A stretch of DNA of 64,000 nucleotides from CATQHS01 sp963422655 (GCA_963422655.1 OY730440.1:2542001-2606000); one strand, 5' to 3'; counted from the first letter of the stretch, positions 25,918 to 35,628 are shown. The notes: generated by a model from the letters alone, not told the origin. Numbers and translations are program-made.

Positions 25918-27969
25918 GTGGCTCCAAGTGTGGCGACCATATCGGTCTCGTTGTCCGACGGTTCCCGGCGGGAGCTGACCGAGGGGTCGAGCGGGGCCGA
26001 CTTGGCCGCGGCTATCGGTCCCGGCTTGGCCGCTGACGCTCTGGTGGCGGTGGTCGACGGAGAGGAGCGCGATCTCGACCGGCCCCTACCCGATGGCGCC
26101 CGGGTCGAGATCGTCACCGCTGCTTCTCCGGTGGGGCTGTACACCATCCGTCACTCGACCGCTCACGTCTTGGCCCAAGCCGTGCTCGATCTCTATCCGG
26201 GCGCCACCTACGGGATCGGCCCGCCCATCGAGGACGGCTTCTACTACGACTTCGAGCTGGCCGACCATGCCACCTTCGACGACGGCGACCTCGAGCGTAT
26301 CGAGGCCCGGATGCGGGAGATCATCGCCCGGGACCAGCCCTTCGTCCGGGTCGAGGTCGGCGCTACCGAAGCCCTGGAACTGTTCTGCGGGCATCCCTAC
26401 AAGCAGGAGATCATCGCTGCGGTTGCCTTGGGCGGTTCCGGATCTCCTACCGATGCCGAAGCCGATGACGACGCCGGATCCTTCAGGGGGGGCGCTGTCA
26501 CCTCCATGGATTCCGGCGAGCTGGCCGGAGAGGCGGCCGATGACGGTACCGTCAGCTACTACCGCAACGGTGACGGTTTCATCGACCTGTGCCGGGGCCC
26601 GCACGTTCCGTCCACCGGACGGCTCGGGCACTTCGCCCTGCAACGGGTGAGCGGCGCTTACTGGCGGGGCAGCGAGAAGAACCCCATGCTCCAACGCGTC
26701 TACGGAACGGCCTGGGCCACCGGCAAGGATCTCCGGGGCTTTGTGCAGCGTCGGGCCGAAGCGGCCAAGCGGGATCACCGCCGCTTGGCGGCCGAGCTGG
26801 ATCTGGTGTCGTGGCCGGCCGAGCTGGGGCCGGGTCTGGCCATCTGGCACCCCAAGGGGGCACTGATCCGCAAGATCATGGAGGACTACTCCCGCCAGCG
26901 CCACGAGCAGGGCGGGTACCAGTTCGTGTTCTCGCCCCACATCGCCAAGTCGGTGCTGTGGGAGACCTCCGGCCACCTCGACTTCTACGCCGAGAGCATG
27001 TACCCGCCCATGGAAATGGACGGGGCCAACTACTACCCGAAACCGATGAACTGCCCGTTTCACGTGATGGTCTACCGATCGAGCCAGCGTAGCTACCGCG
27101 ACCTGCCCATCCGTTTGTTCGAACTGGGCGCGGTCTACCGCTACGAGCGGTCAGGGGTTGTGCACGGCCTGCTGCGAAGCCGGGGTTTCACCCAGGACGA
27201 CAGCCATATCTTCTGCACTCGTGACGGTGTGGCCGACGAGTTGGCGTCGCTGCTCGACTTCGTGCTGAGCGTTCTGCGGGCTTTCGGCTTCGACGAGTTC
27301 CGAGCCCGGCTCTCGACTCGCCCCGCAGCCAAGTGCGTGGGGTCCGACGCTCTGTGGAGCGGGGCCACCGAGGGTTTGCGGGCCGCCTTGGACGGGGCCG
27401 GTCTCGACTACGACCTCGACGAGGGCGGCGGCGCCTTCTACGGGCCCAAGATCGATGTGGACGTCACCGACGCCATCGGACGGTTATGGCAGCTCTCCAC
27501 CATCCAGCTCGATTTCAACCTCCCGGAACGGTTCGGGCTCAGCTACGTGGCGGCCGACGGATCCAGGCCCTCTCCGGTGATGATTCACCGGGCCCTCTTC
27601 GGTTCGGTGGAGCGGTTCTTCGGGGTTCTGGTCGAGCACTATGCCGGTGCCTTTCCGGCCTGGCTGGCGCCGGTGCAGGTCCGCATCCTCCCGGTGGCCC
27701 GAGCCCACGCCGGCTATGCGGCTTCGGTGGCCGATCGGCTCCGATCCGAGGGGTACAGGGTCGAGGTATCGGCTGCGGTCGAACCCTTGGGAAAGCGGGT
27801 GCGCACGGCCAAGGTGGACAAGGTGCCCTACGTGTTGGTGGTGGGCGACGATGACGTGGCCGCCGACACGGTGGGCGTGAACGCCCGGGGCCGGAAATCA
27901 CCCGAACGGGGCGTGGCTGTGGCCGAATTCACGGCTCGGCTCGCGGTCGAGGTGCGGGAACGGACCTGA
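25918..27969 (+). CDS. thrS: Threonyl-tRNA synthetase
   Basis: 683 residues. N-terminal TGS domain (SVSLSDGSRRELTEGSSG), then the editing domain with HSTAHVLAQAV and the class II catalytic core: motif 1 near GALIRKIMEDYSRQ, the zinc-ligand Cys in PMNCPFHV, motif 2 RSRGFTQDDSHIFC and motif 3. The anticodon-binding domain ends the protein (YVLVVGDDDVA). The start is a GTG at 25918. An insertion of about 25 residues rich in Gly and Asp lies between the editing and catalytic parts. In mycobacteria thrS is the first gene of the cluster continued here by HIT, pgsA and the acyltransferase. Confidence 0.95.
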   Translation: MAPSVATISVSLSDGSRRELTEGSSGADLAAAIGPGLAADALVAVVDGEERDLDRPLPDGARVEIVTAASPVGLYTIRHSTAHVLAQAVLDLYPGATYGIGPPIEDGFYYDFELADHATFDDGDLERIEARMREIIARDQPFVRVEVGATEALELFCGHPYKQEIIAAVALGGSGSPTDAEADDDAGSFRGGAVTSMDSGELAGEAADDGTVSYYRNGDGFIDLCRGPHVPSTGRLGHFALQRVSGAYWRGSEKNPMLQRVYGTAWATGKDLRGFVQRRAEAAKRDHRRLAAELDLVSWPAELGPGLAIWHPKGALIRKIMEDYSRQRHEQGGYQFVFSPHIAKSVLWETSGHLDFYAESMYPPMEMDGANYYPKPMNCPFHVMVYRSSQRSYRDLPIRLFELGAVYRYERSGVVHGLLRSRGFTQDDSHIFCTRDGVADELASLLDFVLSVLRAFGFDEFRARLSTRPAAKCVGSDALWSGATEGLRAALDGAGLDYDLDEGGGAFYGPKIDVDVTDAIGRLWQLSTIQLDFNLPERFGLSYVAADGSRPSPVMIHRALFGSVERFFGVLVEHYAGAFPAWLAPVQVRILPVARAHAGYAASVADRLRSEGYRVEVSAAVEPLGKRVRTAKVDKVPYVLVVGDDDVAADTVGVNARGRKSPERGVAVAEFTARLAVEVRERT

Positions 27970-27983
27970 GGTGGTAGCCCGAA

Positions 27984-28556
27984 ATGCCCGACTGGTCCGA
28001 CTGGCCCGAAATGGTTGAACGTCTCTGGGCGGGCTGGCGGGTACCGGCCATGACCACCGACCGTGAGACCGGTGAGGTCCTCGATGACGGTCTCTCGTCG
28101 GGATCACCCCCGGACCTGCAACGATGCGGCCCGACACTGTTCGAAGCCATCCTCGCATCGGGTCGGCCCGACTCGCAGACCCATGTGGTGTGGCGGGGCG
28201 ACGAGGTGTTCGTTCTGCTCAACCGCTACCCGTACTCGAACGGCCATGTGCTGGTGGTGCCGTACCGGCCGGTAGCCGAGTTGGGTGACCTGAACCCGAA
28301 GGAGCGCCGCCAACTGTGGGACACCGTGCACGACGCGGTCGACGCCGTCAACGACGCCTTCGACCCCGACGGTGTGAACATCGGCGTCAACCTTGGTGCG
28401 GGGGCCGGACCGAGCGTGCCCGACCACTTGCACGTGCACGTGCTGCCCCGCTGGCGAAGCGACACCAACTTCATGACCGCGGTGGCCGACGTGAGGGTGC
28501 TGCCCTCGACCCTACAGGACTCATGGGAGCGCTTGCGGGCGGTGTGGCCGCAGTGA
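27984..28556 (+). CDS. HIT-family hydrolase (AP4A-phosphorylase-like)
   Basis: 190 residues. The histidine triad is in HLHVHVLPRW, preceded by the NRYPYSNGHVLVVPYRPVAE strand pair. HIT proteins hydrolyse or phosphorolyse dinucleotides and nucleotide conjugates; the orthologue next to thrS in mycobacteria (Rv2613c) is a diadenosine tetraphosphate phosphorylase. The position between thrS and pgsA is the same here. The stop overlaps the start of the next gene (GTGA). Confidence 0.88.
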   Translation: MPDWSDWPEMVERLWAGWRVPAMTTDRETGEVLDDGLSSGSPPDLQRCGPTLFEAILASGRPDSQTHVVWRGDEVFVLLNRYPYSNGHVLVVPYRPVAELGDLNPKERRQLWDTVHDAVDAVNDAFDPDGVNIGVNLGAGAGPSVPDHLHVHVLPRWRSDTNFMTAVADVRVLPSTLQDSWERLRAVWPQ

Positions 28557-29134
28557 GTGCCGGCGGGGCCGGGGAGAGCGCCGGATCGAGCAACGTCTCC
28601 GGGGCTGGTGTCGGCCCGGGAGAAACCGGCGTCGAAGGAGTCCGCGCCTCCGAAGACGGCTTGCTGCCGGCCGATCTCGACCTGTCGAGCGTCGTCGGCC
28701 CCTACCTCTTCCCCGACAACAGCAGGCGCCGGGTACCTGGCGGGCTGTACGTCCTGACCGGCGCAGCCGGCCTCGGAGCATGGCTCATCGTCGACGATTC
28801 GGTGCTGGTCAACACCGGGTTCGCGCTGGGCTCGGCCGCTCTGATCTTGATCGGGTTCTATTGCTTAGGGGCCGGATGGTCTCTGGCCGTCGACGAGAAC
28901 GGAGCTCTCGTGGCGGCTGTGGGGGCTGTCGGCTTCCCGGTCGGGCATGTATCGGCCCGGCTGGGGTGGCGGGGCCTGCGAAGCCGTCCGACGTGGCGGA
29001 TCCTGCTCTATTCCAACGACTCCCCGCCAACCCAACGAGGAATCGTGCTCGTCGACGGCATCGACGGTGAGGTAGTCGCCCATTTCGTCGAAGCCAATCC
29101 CGAAAACTGGGCCGACTTCGACTCGTCGGGCTGA
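28553..29134 (+). CDS. Membrane protein of unknown function
   Basis: 193 residues from the GTG at 28553, which overlaps the HIT stop; an ATG at 28523 is possible. The first 60 residues are Gly/Ser-rich and disordered. Two membrane segments follow (GLYVLTGAAGLGAWLIVDD and VNTGFALGSAALILIGFYCL), then a soluble C-terminal domain of about 90 residues with ENGALVAAVGAVGFPVGHV and WRILLYSNDSPPTQRG. I do not recognise a family. It is co-translated with the HIT gene and lies in the phosphatidylinositol cluster, so a role in lipid metabolism is possible but unproven. Confidence 0.7.
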   Translation: MSAGGAGESAGSSNVSGAGVGPGETGVEGVRASEDGLLPADLDLSSVVGPYLFPDNSRRRVPGGLYVLTGAAGLGAWLIVDDSVLVNTGFALGSAALILIGFYCLGAGWSLAVDENGALVAAVGAVGFPVGHVSARLGWRGLRSRPTWRILLYSNDSPPTQRGIVLVDGIDGEVVAHFVEANPENWADFDSSG

Positions 29135-29248
29135 TCCTGCGACCCGCCGCTGATCTTGCTTCTCCGTCTTTCTTCTTCCGGCCAGGCGAACCCGGCCGCT
29201 GGTAGCCTGGCGATCCGCAGCAGAACCCCATGGCATCAGGGAGCACCC

Positions 29249-29932
29249 ATGTTCGACGGGAACTGGCGGGCTGCAGTCGACCGGGGCCTCGTACCTATCG
29301 GCGCATCCCTGCGCCGGGCCGGGATCTCGGCCAATGCCGTGACCCTGGTCGGCATCGTCATGGCCGCGATCGCGGCTACTTCGATCGGTGCGGGCTACCT
29401 CCGGGCCGGATTCTTGTTCTTGGTCCTGGCCGGCGTCCCCGACGCCCTGGACGGGGCCGTGGCCAAGGCCTCGGGCACTTCGTCGAGCCGCGGCGCCTTC
29501 TTCGACTCCGTCTCGGATCGCTTCACCGACGCGCTGTTGTTCGGGGGTGTGGCCTGGTACCTGGCCGGTGCCGAGCCCGGTCGCACGATGATGCTGCCGG
29601 TGGCGGTCATGAGCCTGGCCATGCTCGTCTCGTACCAGCGGGCCAAGGCCGAGTCGCTCGGCTTCGACGCCAAGGGCGGCCTCATGGAACGGGCCGAGCG
29701 GTTCATCGTTCTGGCTTTTGGCCTGCTGTTCTCCGAGTTGCTCGTCTTCACCCTGTGGGTCATGTTGGCCCTGACTGCGGTGACGGCCGTCCAGCGTTTC
29801 GTGAAGGTGTGGAGGCAGGCTGGCGGTGACCGGCCCGTGCGGCCCCGACTCCGCCGTCGGCCTCGACGGACCCGCACCGAGCCGGTCTGGCGGACCCGGA
29901 TGCGTGGCCGCGGCGGTTTCAGGACCCCCTGA
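29249..29932 (+). CDS. pgsA: CDP-alcohol phosphatidyltransferase, phosphatidylinositol-phosphate synthase type
   Basis: 227 residues, several membrane segments. The CDP-alcohol signature is DALDGAVAK, then GAFFDSVSDRFTD (D-x2-DG-x2-A ... G-x3-D-x3-D), with Lys in place of the usual Arg. In mycobacteria the gene between HIT and the PIM acyltransferase makes phosphatidylinositol phosphate from CDP-diacylglycerol and inositol phosphate. The tail of about 35 residues is strongly basic (PRLRRRPRRTR). The ATG at 29249 was chosen as the first that precedes the conserved N-terminal amphipathic helix. Confidence 0.88.
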   Translation: MFDGNWRAAVDRGLVPIGASLRRAGISANAVTLVGIVMAAIAATSIGAGYLRAGFLFLVLAGVPDALDGAVAKASGTSSSRGAFFDSVSDRFTDALLFGGVAWYLAGAEPGRTMMLPVAVMSLAMLVSYQRAKAESLGFDAKGGLMERAERFIVLAFGLLFSELLVFTLWVMLALTAVTAVQRFVKVWRQAGGDRPVRPRLRRRPRRTRTEPVWRTRMRGRGGFRTP

Positions 29933-29938
29933 TCCCTG

Positions 29939-30850
29939 ATGGCACCGGTCTCGGTCTACCGGGCCGGGTCCTTTCTGGCTCGCTCGGCGCCGGGGCCCTT
30001 GGCCAGGGTTGCGGCTACCGCCGCGGGGCTGACCGTAGCGGCCTCGGCGCGTCACAAGCGGCTGCTGGTGCGCCGAAATCTCGAAAGGGCTCTCGGCCGC
30101 CCGATGGGACGGGTCGAGGCCCGACGCCGGGTGATGGCCACGTTCGACTGCTATGCCCGCTACTACCTGGAGAGTTTCCAGCTCTCCGGTCTCGATACCG
30201 ACATCATCGACGCCGGGTTCGGGTGTGAGGGTTTCGACGCCGTGGAGCAGGCGGTGCGGTCCGGTCTCGGACCCATCTTGGTCATGCCCCATCTCGGCAC
30301 CTGGGAGTGGGCGGCTTGGTGGCTGGCCTTGGTGCCGGGGATGAGGGTGACGGCCGTGGTGGAACCGTTGGATCCGCCCGAGTTGTTCGATTGGTTCGTG
30401 TCGTTTCGGGAGAGGCTGGGCATGAACATCATCGCGGTAGGGTCCGATGCCGGCCGCGAGGTGATGGCAGCAGTCAAGCGGGGCGACGTGGTGTGTCTGT
30501 TATCGGATCGGGACATCGGCGGCGGCGGGGCACCGGTCGAGTTCTTCGGCGAACGGACCCGGCTGCCTGTCGGTCCGGCCCTGCTGGCTCTGCGGACCGG
30601 GGCGCCGCTGCTGCCGGCCGCTGTGTACTGGAGGGACCGAACCCGTCACGGCGTGGTCCGCTCCGCCATCGACACCACCAGGCAGGGCTCGATCCGTGAC
30701 GACGTGGCCCGGGTGGCACAGGATTACGCCCGAGCCTTGGAGGGTCTGATCCGGGCTGCCCCCGAGCAGTGGCATCTGATGTCGCCCAACTGGCCCAGTG
30801 ATTATCGGGTTCTGGGTCTGGAAGTACCCGAGCCGCTCCGGGATCTATGA
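29939..30850 (+). CDS. Phosphatidylinositol mannoside acyltransferase, LpxL/HtrB family
   Basis: 303 residues with the lysophospholipid acyltransferase fold. The catalytic HxxxxE/D motif appears as HLGTWEWAAWWLA; further conserved parts are the NLERALG region, the LLSDRDIGGGGAPVEFFGE stretch and PEQWHLMSPNWPSD at the end. The mycobacterial orthologue (PatA, Rv2611c) acylates the mannose of PIM. pimA normally follows at once; here about 12.5 kb of minus-strand DNA lies between. The gene itself is complete, and its last 49 bases overlap the 3' end of a gene on the other strand. Confidence 0.88.
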   Translation: MAPVSVYRAGSFLARSAPGPLARVAATAAGLTVAASARHKRLLVRRNLERALGRPMGRVEARRRVMATFDCYARYYLESFQLSGLDTDIIDAGFGCEGFDAVEQAVRSGLGPILVMPHLGTWEWAAWWLALVPGMRVTAVVEPLDPPELFDWFVSFRERLGMNIIAVGSDAGREVMAAVKRGDVVCLLSDRDIGGGGAPVEFFGERTRLPVGPALLALRTGAPLLPAAVYWRDRTRHGVVRSAIDTTRQGSIRDDVARVAQDYARALEGLIRAAPEQWHLMSPNWPSDYRVLGLEVPEPLRDL

Positions 30851-31671
30851 GCAAGGTGTCCGGACTTCATTGCCCACGTTTGATCAATTGGTCGCCGGCT
30901 GAATGCTTTGTAGAAGTCATTCCAGTTGCTATAACGGTCCTTTTCCCAAGGCTTGCCCAGCTCATTGTAAACCGTGTGACGGTGAAGCTGAGCCGGGTAC
31001 TGGATTAGATGACCGGCTGCTTTGAAGGCATGGCCTTTTGGGTGACCCACTGCAATGATCTGTTCGACAAAATAGCCCGTAAGATCCTTTTTCAGGTGAT
31101 AGCTGATTTCACATAATGCCTGAATTTTCAAAGTTTTCGGATTCCATAAGTTTTGAAGCGTGACAAACATACTAGCCAGACGGCCCATCTGTTCAGCCGG
31201 AGGCATTGTCACAGATATTTGGTTAGCGGCAGCCTGAATGAAGGCATTGGAGAAATCATTCCAGTTGTCGTAGCGACTCTTGGGCCAAGGATCATCCAAA
31301 ATACTGTAAACTGTACCACGGTGTAATTTCCAGTTAGCACCACTGGAGTGCCTATAACCTAAAAGTGAGCCCGCCGCCTTCTCGGCATTACTCATAGGGT
31401 TACCCGGTGTTTGGATCTTGTCTCTGAAAAACGCGGCGATGTCGCGTTGCATAAAGACACCAACTTCGTCAAATAGTTCGCTTTTCTTATCCCACGAATC
31501 TCTGAATGCTACAAATAGGCCAGCCATGCGGCCCATCTGCTTAGCTGAATGCACGCCCGTAGCCGCGTTATCGTTAGATACACCGTCATTATCAGACTGA
31601 GCAGAACTCGGCCCGGCGACCGTTACCAACAGCACCACAGCTATCAGAATAGCAACCAGTTTTTTCTTCAT
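30802..31671 (-). CDS. Secreted protein with two related domains, apparently 3'-truncated
   Basis: 289 residues, low GC. The signal peptide MKKKLVAILIAVVLLVTVAG ends near SSAQS and a GAGGAG lies six bases before the ATG at 31671. Two copies of a domain of about 95 residues follow: each starts with AEQMGR or AKQMGR, has an LHRGTVYSIL or LHRHTVYNEL centre and ends W-P/E-K-xR-Y-x-NWNDF. The second copy breaks off after NWNDFYKAFS and the last 30 residues read through unrelated, acyltransferase-antisense DNA. So the original end was cut, probably at the insertion boundary near 30,900. No family recognised. A decayed fragment of a related sequence lies at 39388-39488. Confidence 0.6.
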   Translation of the reverse strand: MKKKLVAILIAVVLLVTVAGPSSAQSDNDGVSNDNAATGVHSAKQMGRMAGLFVAFRDSWDKKSELFDEVGVFMQRDIAAFFRDKIQTPGNPMSNAEKAAGSLLGYRHSSGANWKLHRGTVYSILDDPWPKSRYDNWNDFSNAFIQAAANQISVTMPPAEQMGRLASMFVTLQNLWNPKTLKIQALCEISYHLKKDLTGYFVEQIIAVGHPKGHAFKAAGHLIQYPAQLHRHTVYNELGKPWEKDRYSNWNDFYKAFSRRPIDQTWAMKSGHLAHRSRSGSGTSRPRTR

Positions 31672-34600
31672 ATCTACTCCTCGGCTAGCCATCGTCTACG
31701 GCACTGTAGCTCGGTCTCTTTTGCTGTGGTTTTATCGGGTGATGTTGTGGGCGAGGGTGAGTGATTCGGCGAGGTGGGTGGAGGGGACGACGCCTTTCCA
31801 GATGGCTAGTGTTTTGAGGTTGGTGCCGAGGGCGTGGTCGGTGTTGGTGGTGCCGATGGTGGTTTTGGCTGGGTTCCAGACCGGCGGGCCTTCGGGGACG
31901 GGGGTGGGGGTGGTGGCTACGGTTTCGCCGTTGATGATCAGATACGAGTTGACTGGGCCCATGACCGCGATCATCGACACTTTCTGTCCGCTGTATACGT
32001 CAAAGGGTACGGACAGGTTCCACTCGGAGAGGACCGGGCCGTCGTAGCGCAGTCCGATTCGTTTCCCGTCGTCGGTGTCCCAGATTCCGAGCATGAGCGA
32101 GGCAATCGATAATTGACTGCCGTCACCAAGGGGTACTGAGTCTTCGCTGTGAAACACCGTGGCTTGGTCGGTCACCGAGTCGGGGGCGGTGAAGGTGGTG
32201 CCGATAGCCCAGGACGCGGCCAGTTCGTTGCACACCCACTGCGGCAGATGATCGGCGACCAGGTCGGTGCCGCCGGGGGCGGTGGCCAACGTGATCGCGT
32301 TGTCGGCGGTGAGGTCCCGGTCGACGTGCCAGGCCGCTACCGGCATGGCCGCGGGTTGGGTAGCAGCGACGGCTTGTTCCGCGGTGAGGACCCCGTCGAA
32401 GATCTCCACGGTGCCGATCGAACCGTTCCAGAAATGCCCGGCGCTGTTCGAGAGAACGGTACGCCCAATGTCCATAGCATCTAGATCGTTGATATCGCCG
32501 AAGAAGCTGGTCGATTCGCCGTGGGCGACGTGCTGGCCGTCCACGTAGATGTGAGTACCGTCAGCTCCTACGGTCACCGCTATTCGATGCCATAATCCGT
32601 CGGTTACCAGATTCCGATCGAAAGCCGTCGTGTTCACATCGACACTGTCGTTGCTGGCGAGCACCCCGAACCGTCCATCTGGGGTTTGAGCCAATGACCA
32701 CAAACTGTCGGCGTCACCGGAATCCGAAACTGAAAACAAAGTCTGAGTACCTTCAGCCCTGGTCGTTTTGAACGTCATCACAGCCGACCCCTCCGACATA
32801 TCAGCAACATCATCGATCAACCCCGAGAGATCAACTCCCGCCGACCCGTTGAAAGTCATACTCGACGTATCATGACGAACGAGTGCTCGCTGATCGGCAC
32901 CATCAGATAACCAATCCAACGACGCGGAGGTGTACAGAAACCCGCCTCCTCTGCTTATTGTATGTGTGAAGCTTCCTTCGTAGATGACACCAACCCGAGC
33001 ATCCGGCAACGCCACAATATCACTGTAGCCAGATGGTCCTTCATGCAAGTACTTGGGAATTTCGCCGTAAGCATCCCACTTCGCGCCCTCATCAGTTGAC
33101 ATCCAGAAATTAAAACAGCTCCGACGCCTGCAAGCGTTCCTGGAAGAATTCTGTCTATTAGCCAGGTCATTAGGACCGGAGTAGGCGATCCTGCTTTTGC
33201 TCCCGAAAACAGGCTGATCAGTAGTCGTGATACGAGCCATGCCTATAGCGGTATCCAGCGCTCCTAGAGTAGTCTCTCGCCAAGGGATACCGAAGCTTAC
33301 TTTGCCGTCCTTGTCAAAGGATGCCCGTACCAGTACCCTCCCTGCTTTGGAAATGCCTCTATACCCACGGGAGTTGATAAGCACGTCACCATTTTCGAGT
33401 TCAACCGAGATCACCTCATTCATATGGTAAGTGGGTGAGTCGACCGTGCCGCCGATCTCCCAGGTTTTTCCATGATCATCGCTCCAGAAAACCCAATTGA
33501 AAAAGTTGAAGTCACCGAAACCGGGATCAGCTACATAGTTTGAGTAGGTACCAGTTATGAGCAGGCGGTCGCGGGTTGAGTTCTTACGGCTGAGCTGGAT
33601 AGAATGCCCAGTTGTTGGGTGCCCAAAAGTCCAATTCTGGCCTGAATTGTTGTAGTTGGCCGCAGCATAATCGGAACTGTATACTGCAGTGTAATCAGGG
33701 TCATACGGGTAAAAGACCTGGTTCGTGATATCCCCATCATGGGTTCCGGCAGGCGAATTAATTTTATCCCAGTTCCAAGTGTGGCCATGGTCACCACTCC
33801 AAGCTGTGATGAACCGACGAATACCATTACCTTTCATATTACCCCATATTTCATGTTCATTTGCAGTATAGATAAGAATCACTTTACCGTCCGGATATTC
33901 CGGATCGGTCTTGTCCAGCACAGCGGTAGGATTCTGGGCCGCCCACACTTGACCGTTGGGCAGCACATTTCTTGCGATGATCTGCAAAGGTTCTCAGGTC
34001 AGACCATTATCAACACTACGCTTCATAACAATCGTCATGCCTCTGTGAAAGTCTGTAGCGTTATTTCGTCCCTCAGCAAAGACGAGAAGGTCGCCGTTAC
34101 CAGCACGGATGATCGTCGGAAGACGGTAAAAGTTATACCCCTCTTCCCCATTCTTGAACGCCCAGCTTCGGAAATAAGGCGATTGACTGGTATCAGTGCC
34201 AGGTGATATATAGAATGTCTTTTCAAACTTTTGAACATGGCCATGGTATTTCCCACCCAAGGCTGTCGTTGTTTCTACAGATACCTTTCCTGCAACCCCC
34301 CCTTTGAACGGATCTGAGTTACCGGTAGGTGCCTCCCATGTCGGGCTCTGCTTATCGGATGTCTGAGCTGACGGAGGACTACCACTCTGGTCATCTCTCG
34401 GGAAAACCCATGAATAGGTAGTAGTCTGGCTAGGCGACTTGATCGACTCAATGTTGAACTTGAACGTTCGATCCCCCGTCTGGACATATGATACCGCGGG
34501 AGGAGGAAGAGAAGAAGGATAGGTTTCTTTGATCTTCGCCTCGGCCTGTGCCTCGGTGAAAGGGGCATCATAAATTTCGACAAAATAGATAGTTCCATCC

Positions 34601-35117
34601 ATCTCGAACTGGTATCCAGAACCGCTATTATCACTGCCGCCTATCAAGAGGCTGTCAAGCGCAGAGACAGAACTGAAAAAGAAATTCGCATTTGGCACAC
34701 GTTCAGGATTATCTAAATCCTGACTAGTCATAATAAACGTTCCGTCTGATTGCGACACCGATAAAACAGCCGTTATGCGGCCAGCACCTTGGGGTTTCAA
34801 GTGGCTACGAACGAAAGGGGTCAGAAATCTACTATTCTCGCGAAGGAGAGTACCGTAACCCTGGTTGGCCCCGCTACGGATGCCACCGGTGCTGAGCATG
34901 AAACAGAACTCGCTACCATGATCACCTTTATCCGATGCGGATACAACACACTGTAGACTAGAGCTTGTAGTTGAAAAAGAAACGACAACAGTACCCTCAT
35001 CAAGATCTTTGATGTCATCAATATCCCCACTCCTGTCCACAACCTGACCATCTGTTCTGCTGAAGGCGGTCCCAGTTAGGCTGCCGTCATACTTGAAGAC
35101 AGGATCAGGAATGACGA

Positions 35118-35132
35118 CCCCCCCCCCCCCCC
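35118..35132 (-). repeat. Distal poly-G tract (15) of sialidase gene 1
   Basis: Fifteen C on the plus strand, read as G in the gene, about 37 bases after the first tract. With the first tract in its open phase, this tract needs a length of 3k+2 to join the LamG frame; 15 does not fit. The linker between the tracts reads ATAQVVQPDPTSP in the open phase. Confidence 0.85.
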
Positions 35133-35169
35133 GGACTAGTGGGGTCAGGCTGGACTACTTGAGCAGTTG

Positions 35170-35183
35170 CCCCCCCCCCCCCC
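35170..35183 (-). repeat. Proximal poly-G tract (14) of sialidase gene 1
   Basis: Fourteen C on the plus strand, placed directly after codon 24 of the signal peptide (…VTSA). Only lengths of 3k+1 keep the following linker open; other phases reach TGA or TAG within 13 codons. At 14 the protein would end after about 37 residues. Confidence 0.85.
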
Positions 35184-35283
35184 GGCGGAAGTAACAGTAG
35201 CAGCCAAAAGACCCACTACAAGACCTACAGAAACTGTCACAAAACGACGACGCATTTTTCCTCCAGATCCAAAGAGTTTGAAT

Positions 35284-35311
35284 AGTATACTCTGTTCTAG
35301 AGCTTTGTCAA
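35284..35311 (-). promoter_or_regulatory. Promoter of sialidase gene 1
   Basis: On the minus strand TTGACA (35306-35311) is followed after 16 bases by TATACT (35284-35289). This matches the vegetative sigma consensus in the -35 box exactly and in five of six bases of the -10. The transcript would begin about 20 bases before the ATG. Confidence 0.7.
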
Positions 35312-35628
35312 CCACCGGGGCCCGTCATCCCCGATTCGAGCAACTGCGACCCCACCCTCGGCCAGTATCCGTTGCTACCGGAACTATTGTCAGAACCGGT
35401 CCAAGCCGTCCGCATCGCAGCCTGAGACGCTTCCCGGACACACACATCAAGGTGATTGAGTTCCGTCGTCAAGATGCTGGGGTGCTGACCGGATCGCTGT
35501 TGAGGCTGGGCCTGGCCGCTTCCACGGTGCAGAAGATTTGAACCGGACCGGTTTGGGGGTTGGGGCGTCTGGACTTTTCGTCGTCAGGTTATCGGGTGAT
35601 GTTGTGGGCGAGGGTGAGTGATTGGGCG
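35290..35628. repeat. Intergenic repeat copy A, with possible transposase remnant
   Basis: About 340 bases nearly identical to 39050-39388. It covers the promoter of sialidase 1, a non-coding stretch and the last codons of sialidase 2. On the plus strand both copies encode VIEFRRQDAGVLTGSLLRLG, then LAASTVQ, which faintly resembles the integrase-linked helix of IS3/IS481 transposases (…L.RLG…STV..IL). There is no intact transposase. Otherwise I see nothing in this gap. Confidence 0.6.

Larger units (their letters stand above)
31732..35255 (-). pseudogene. Secreted sialidase-like protein 1, phase-off and interrupted by an in-frame UGA
   Basis: The ATG at 35255 opens a signal peptide MRRRFVTVSVGLVVGLLAAT with GGAGG just upstream. 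Two poly-G tracts (14 and 15 bases) follow and put the printed sequence out of frame. Downstream, one frame carries a LamG-like domain, a PKD-like domain, then the sialidase domain: YRLP (FRIP-type motif), Asp in the TDFHRG segment, Asp boxes SGDHGHTW and SDDHGKTW, STDEGAKW, the Glu-containing NEVISVELENG, and GYSDIVALPD with YEG. A C-terminal LamG domain and a jelly-roll domain complete it. At 33994-33996 a TGA replaces the Trp codon expected in the Asp box SVDNGLT-W. The catalytic residues themselves are otherwise kept. Confidence 0.72.

Noticed and set aside
33994..33996. UGA read as tryptophan or selenocysteine in sialidase 1
   Set aside because: Many intact genes in the window end in TGA (for example pyrF, pdxS, ruvC) and use TGG for Trp; no SECIS-like hairpin was seen next to the codon.
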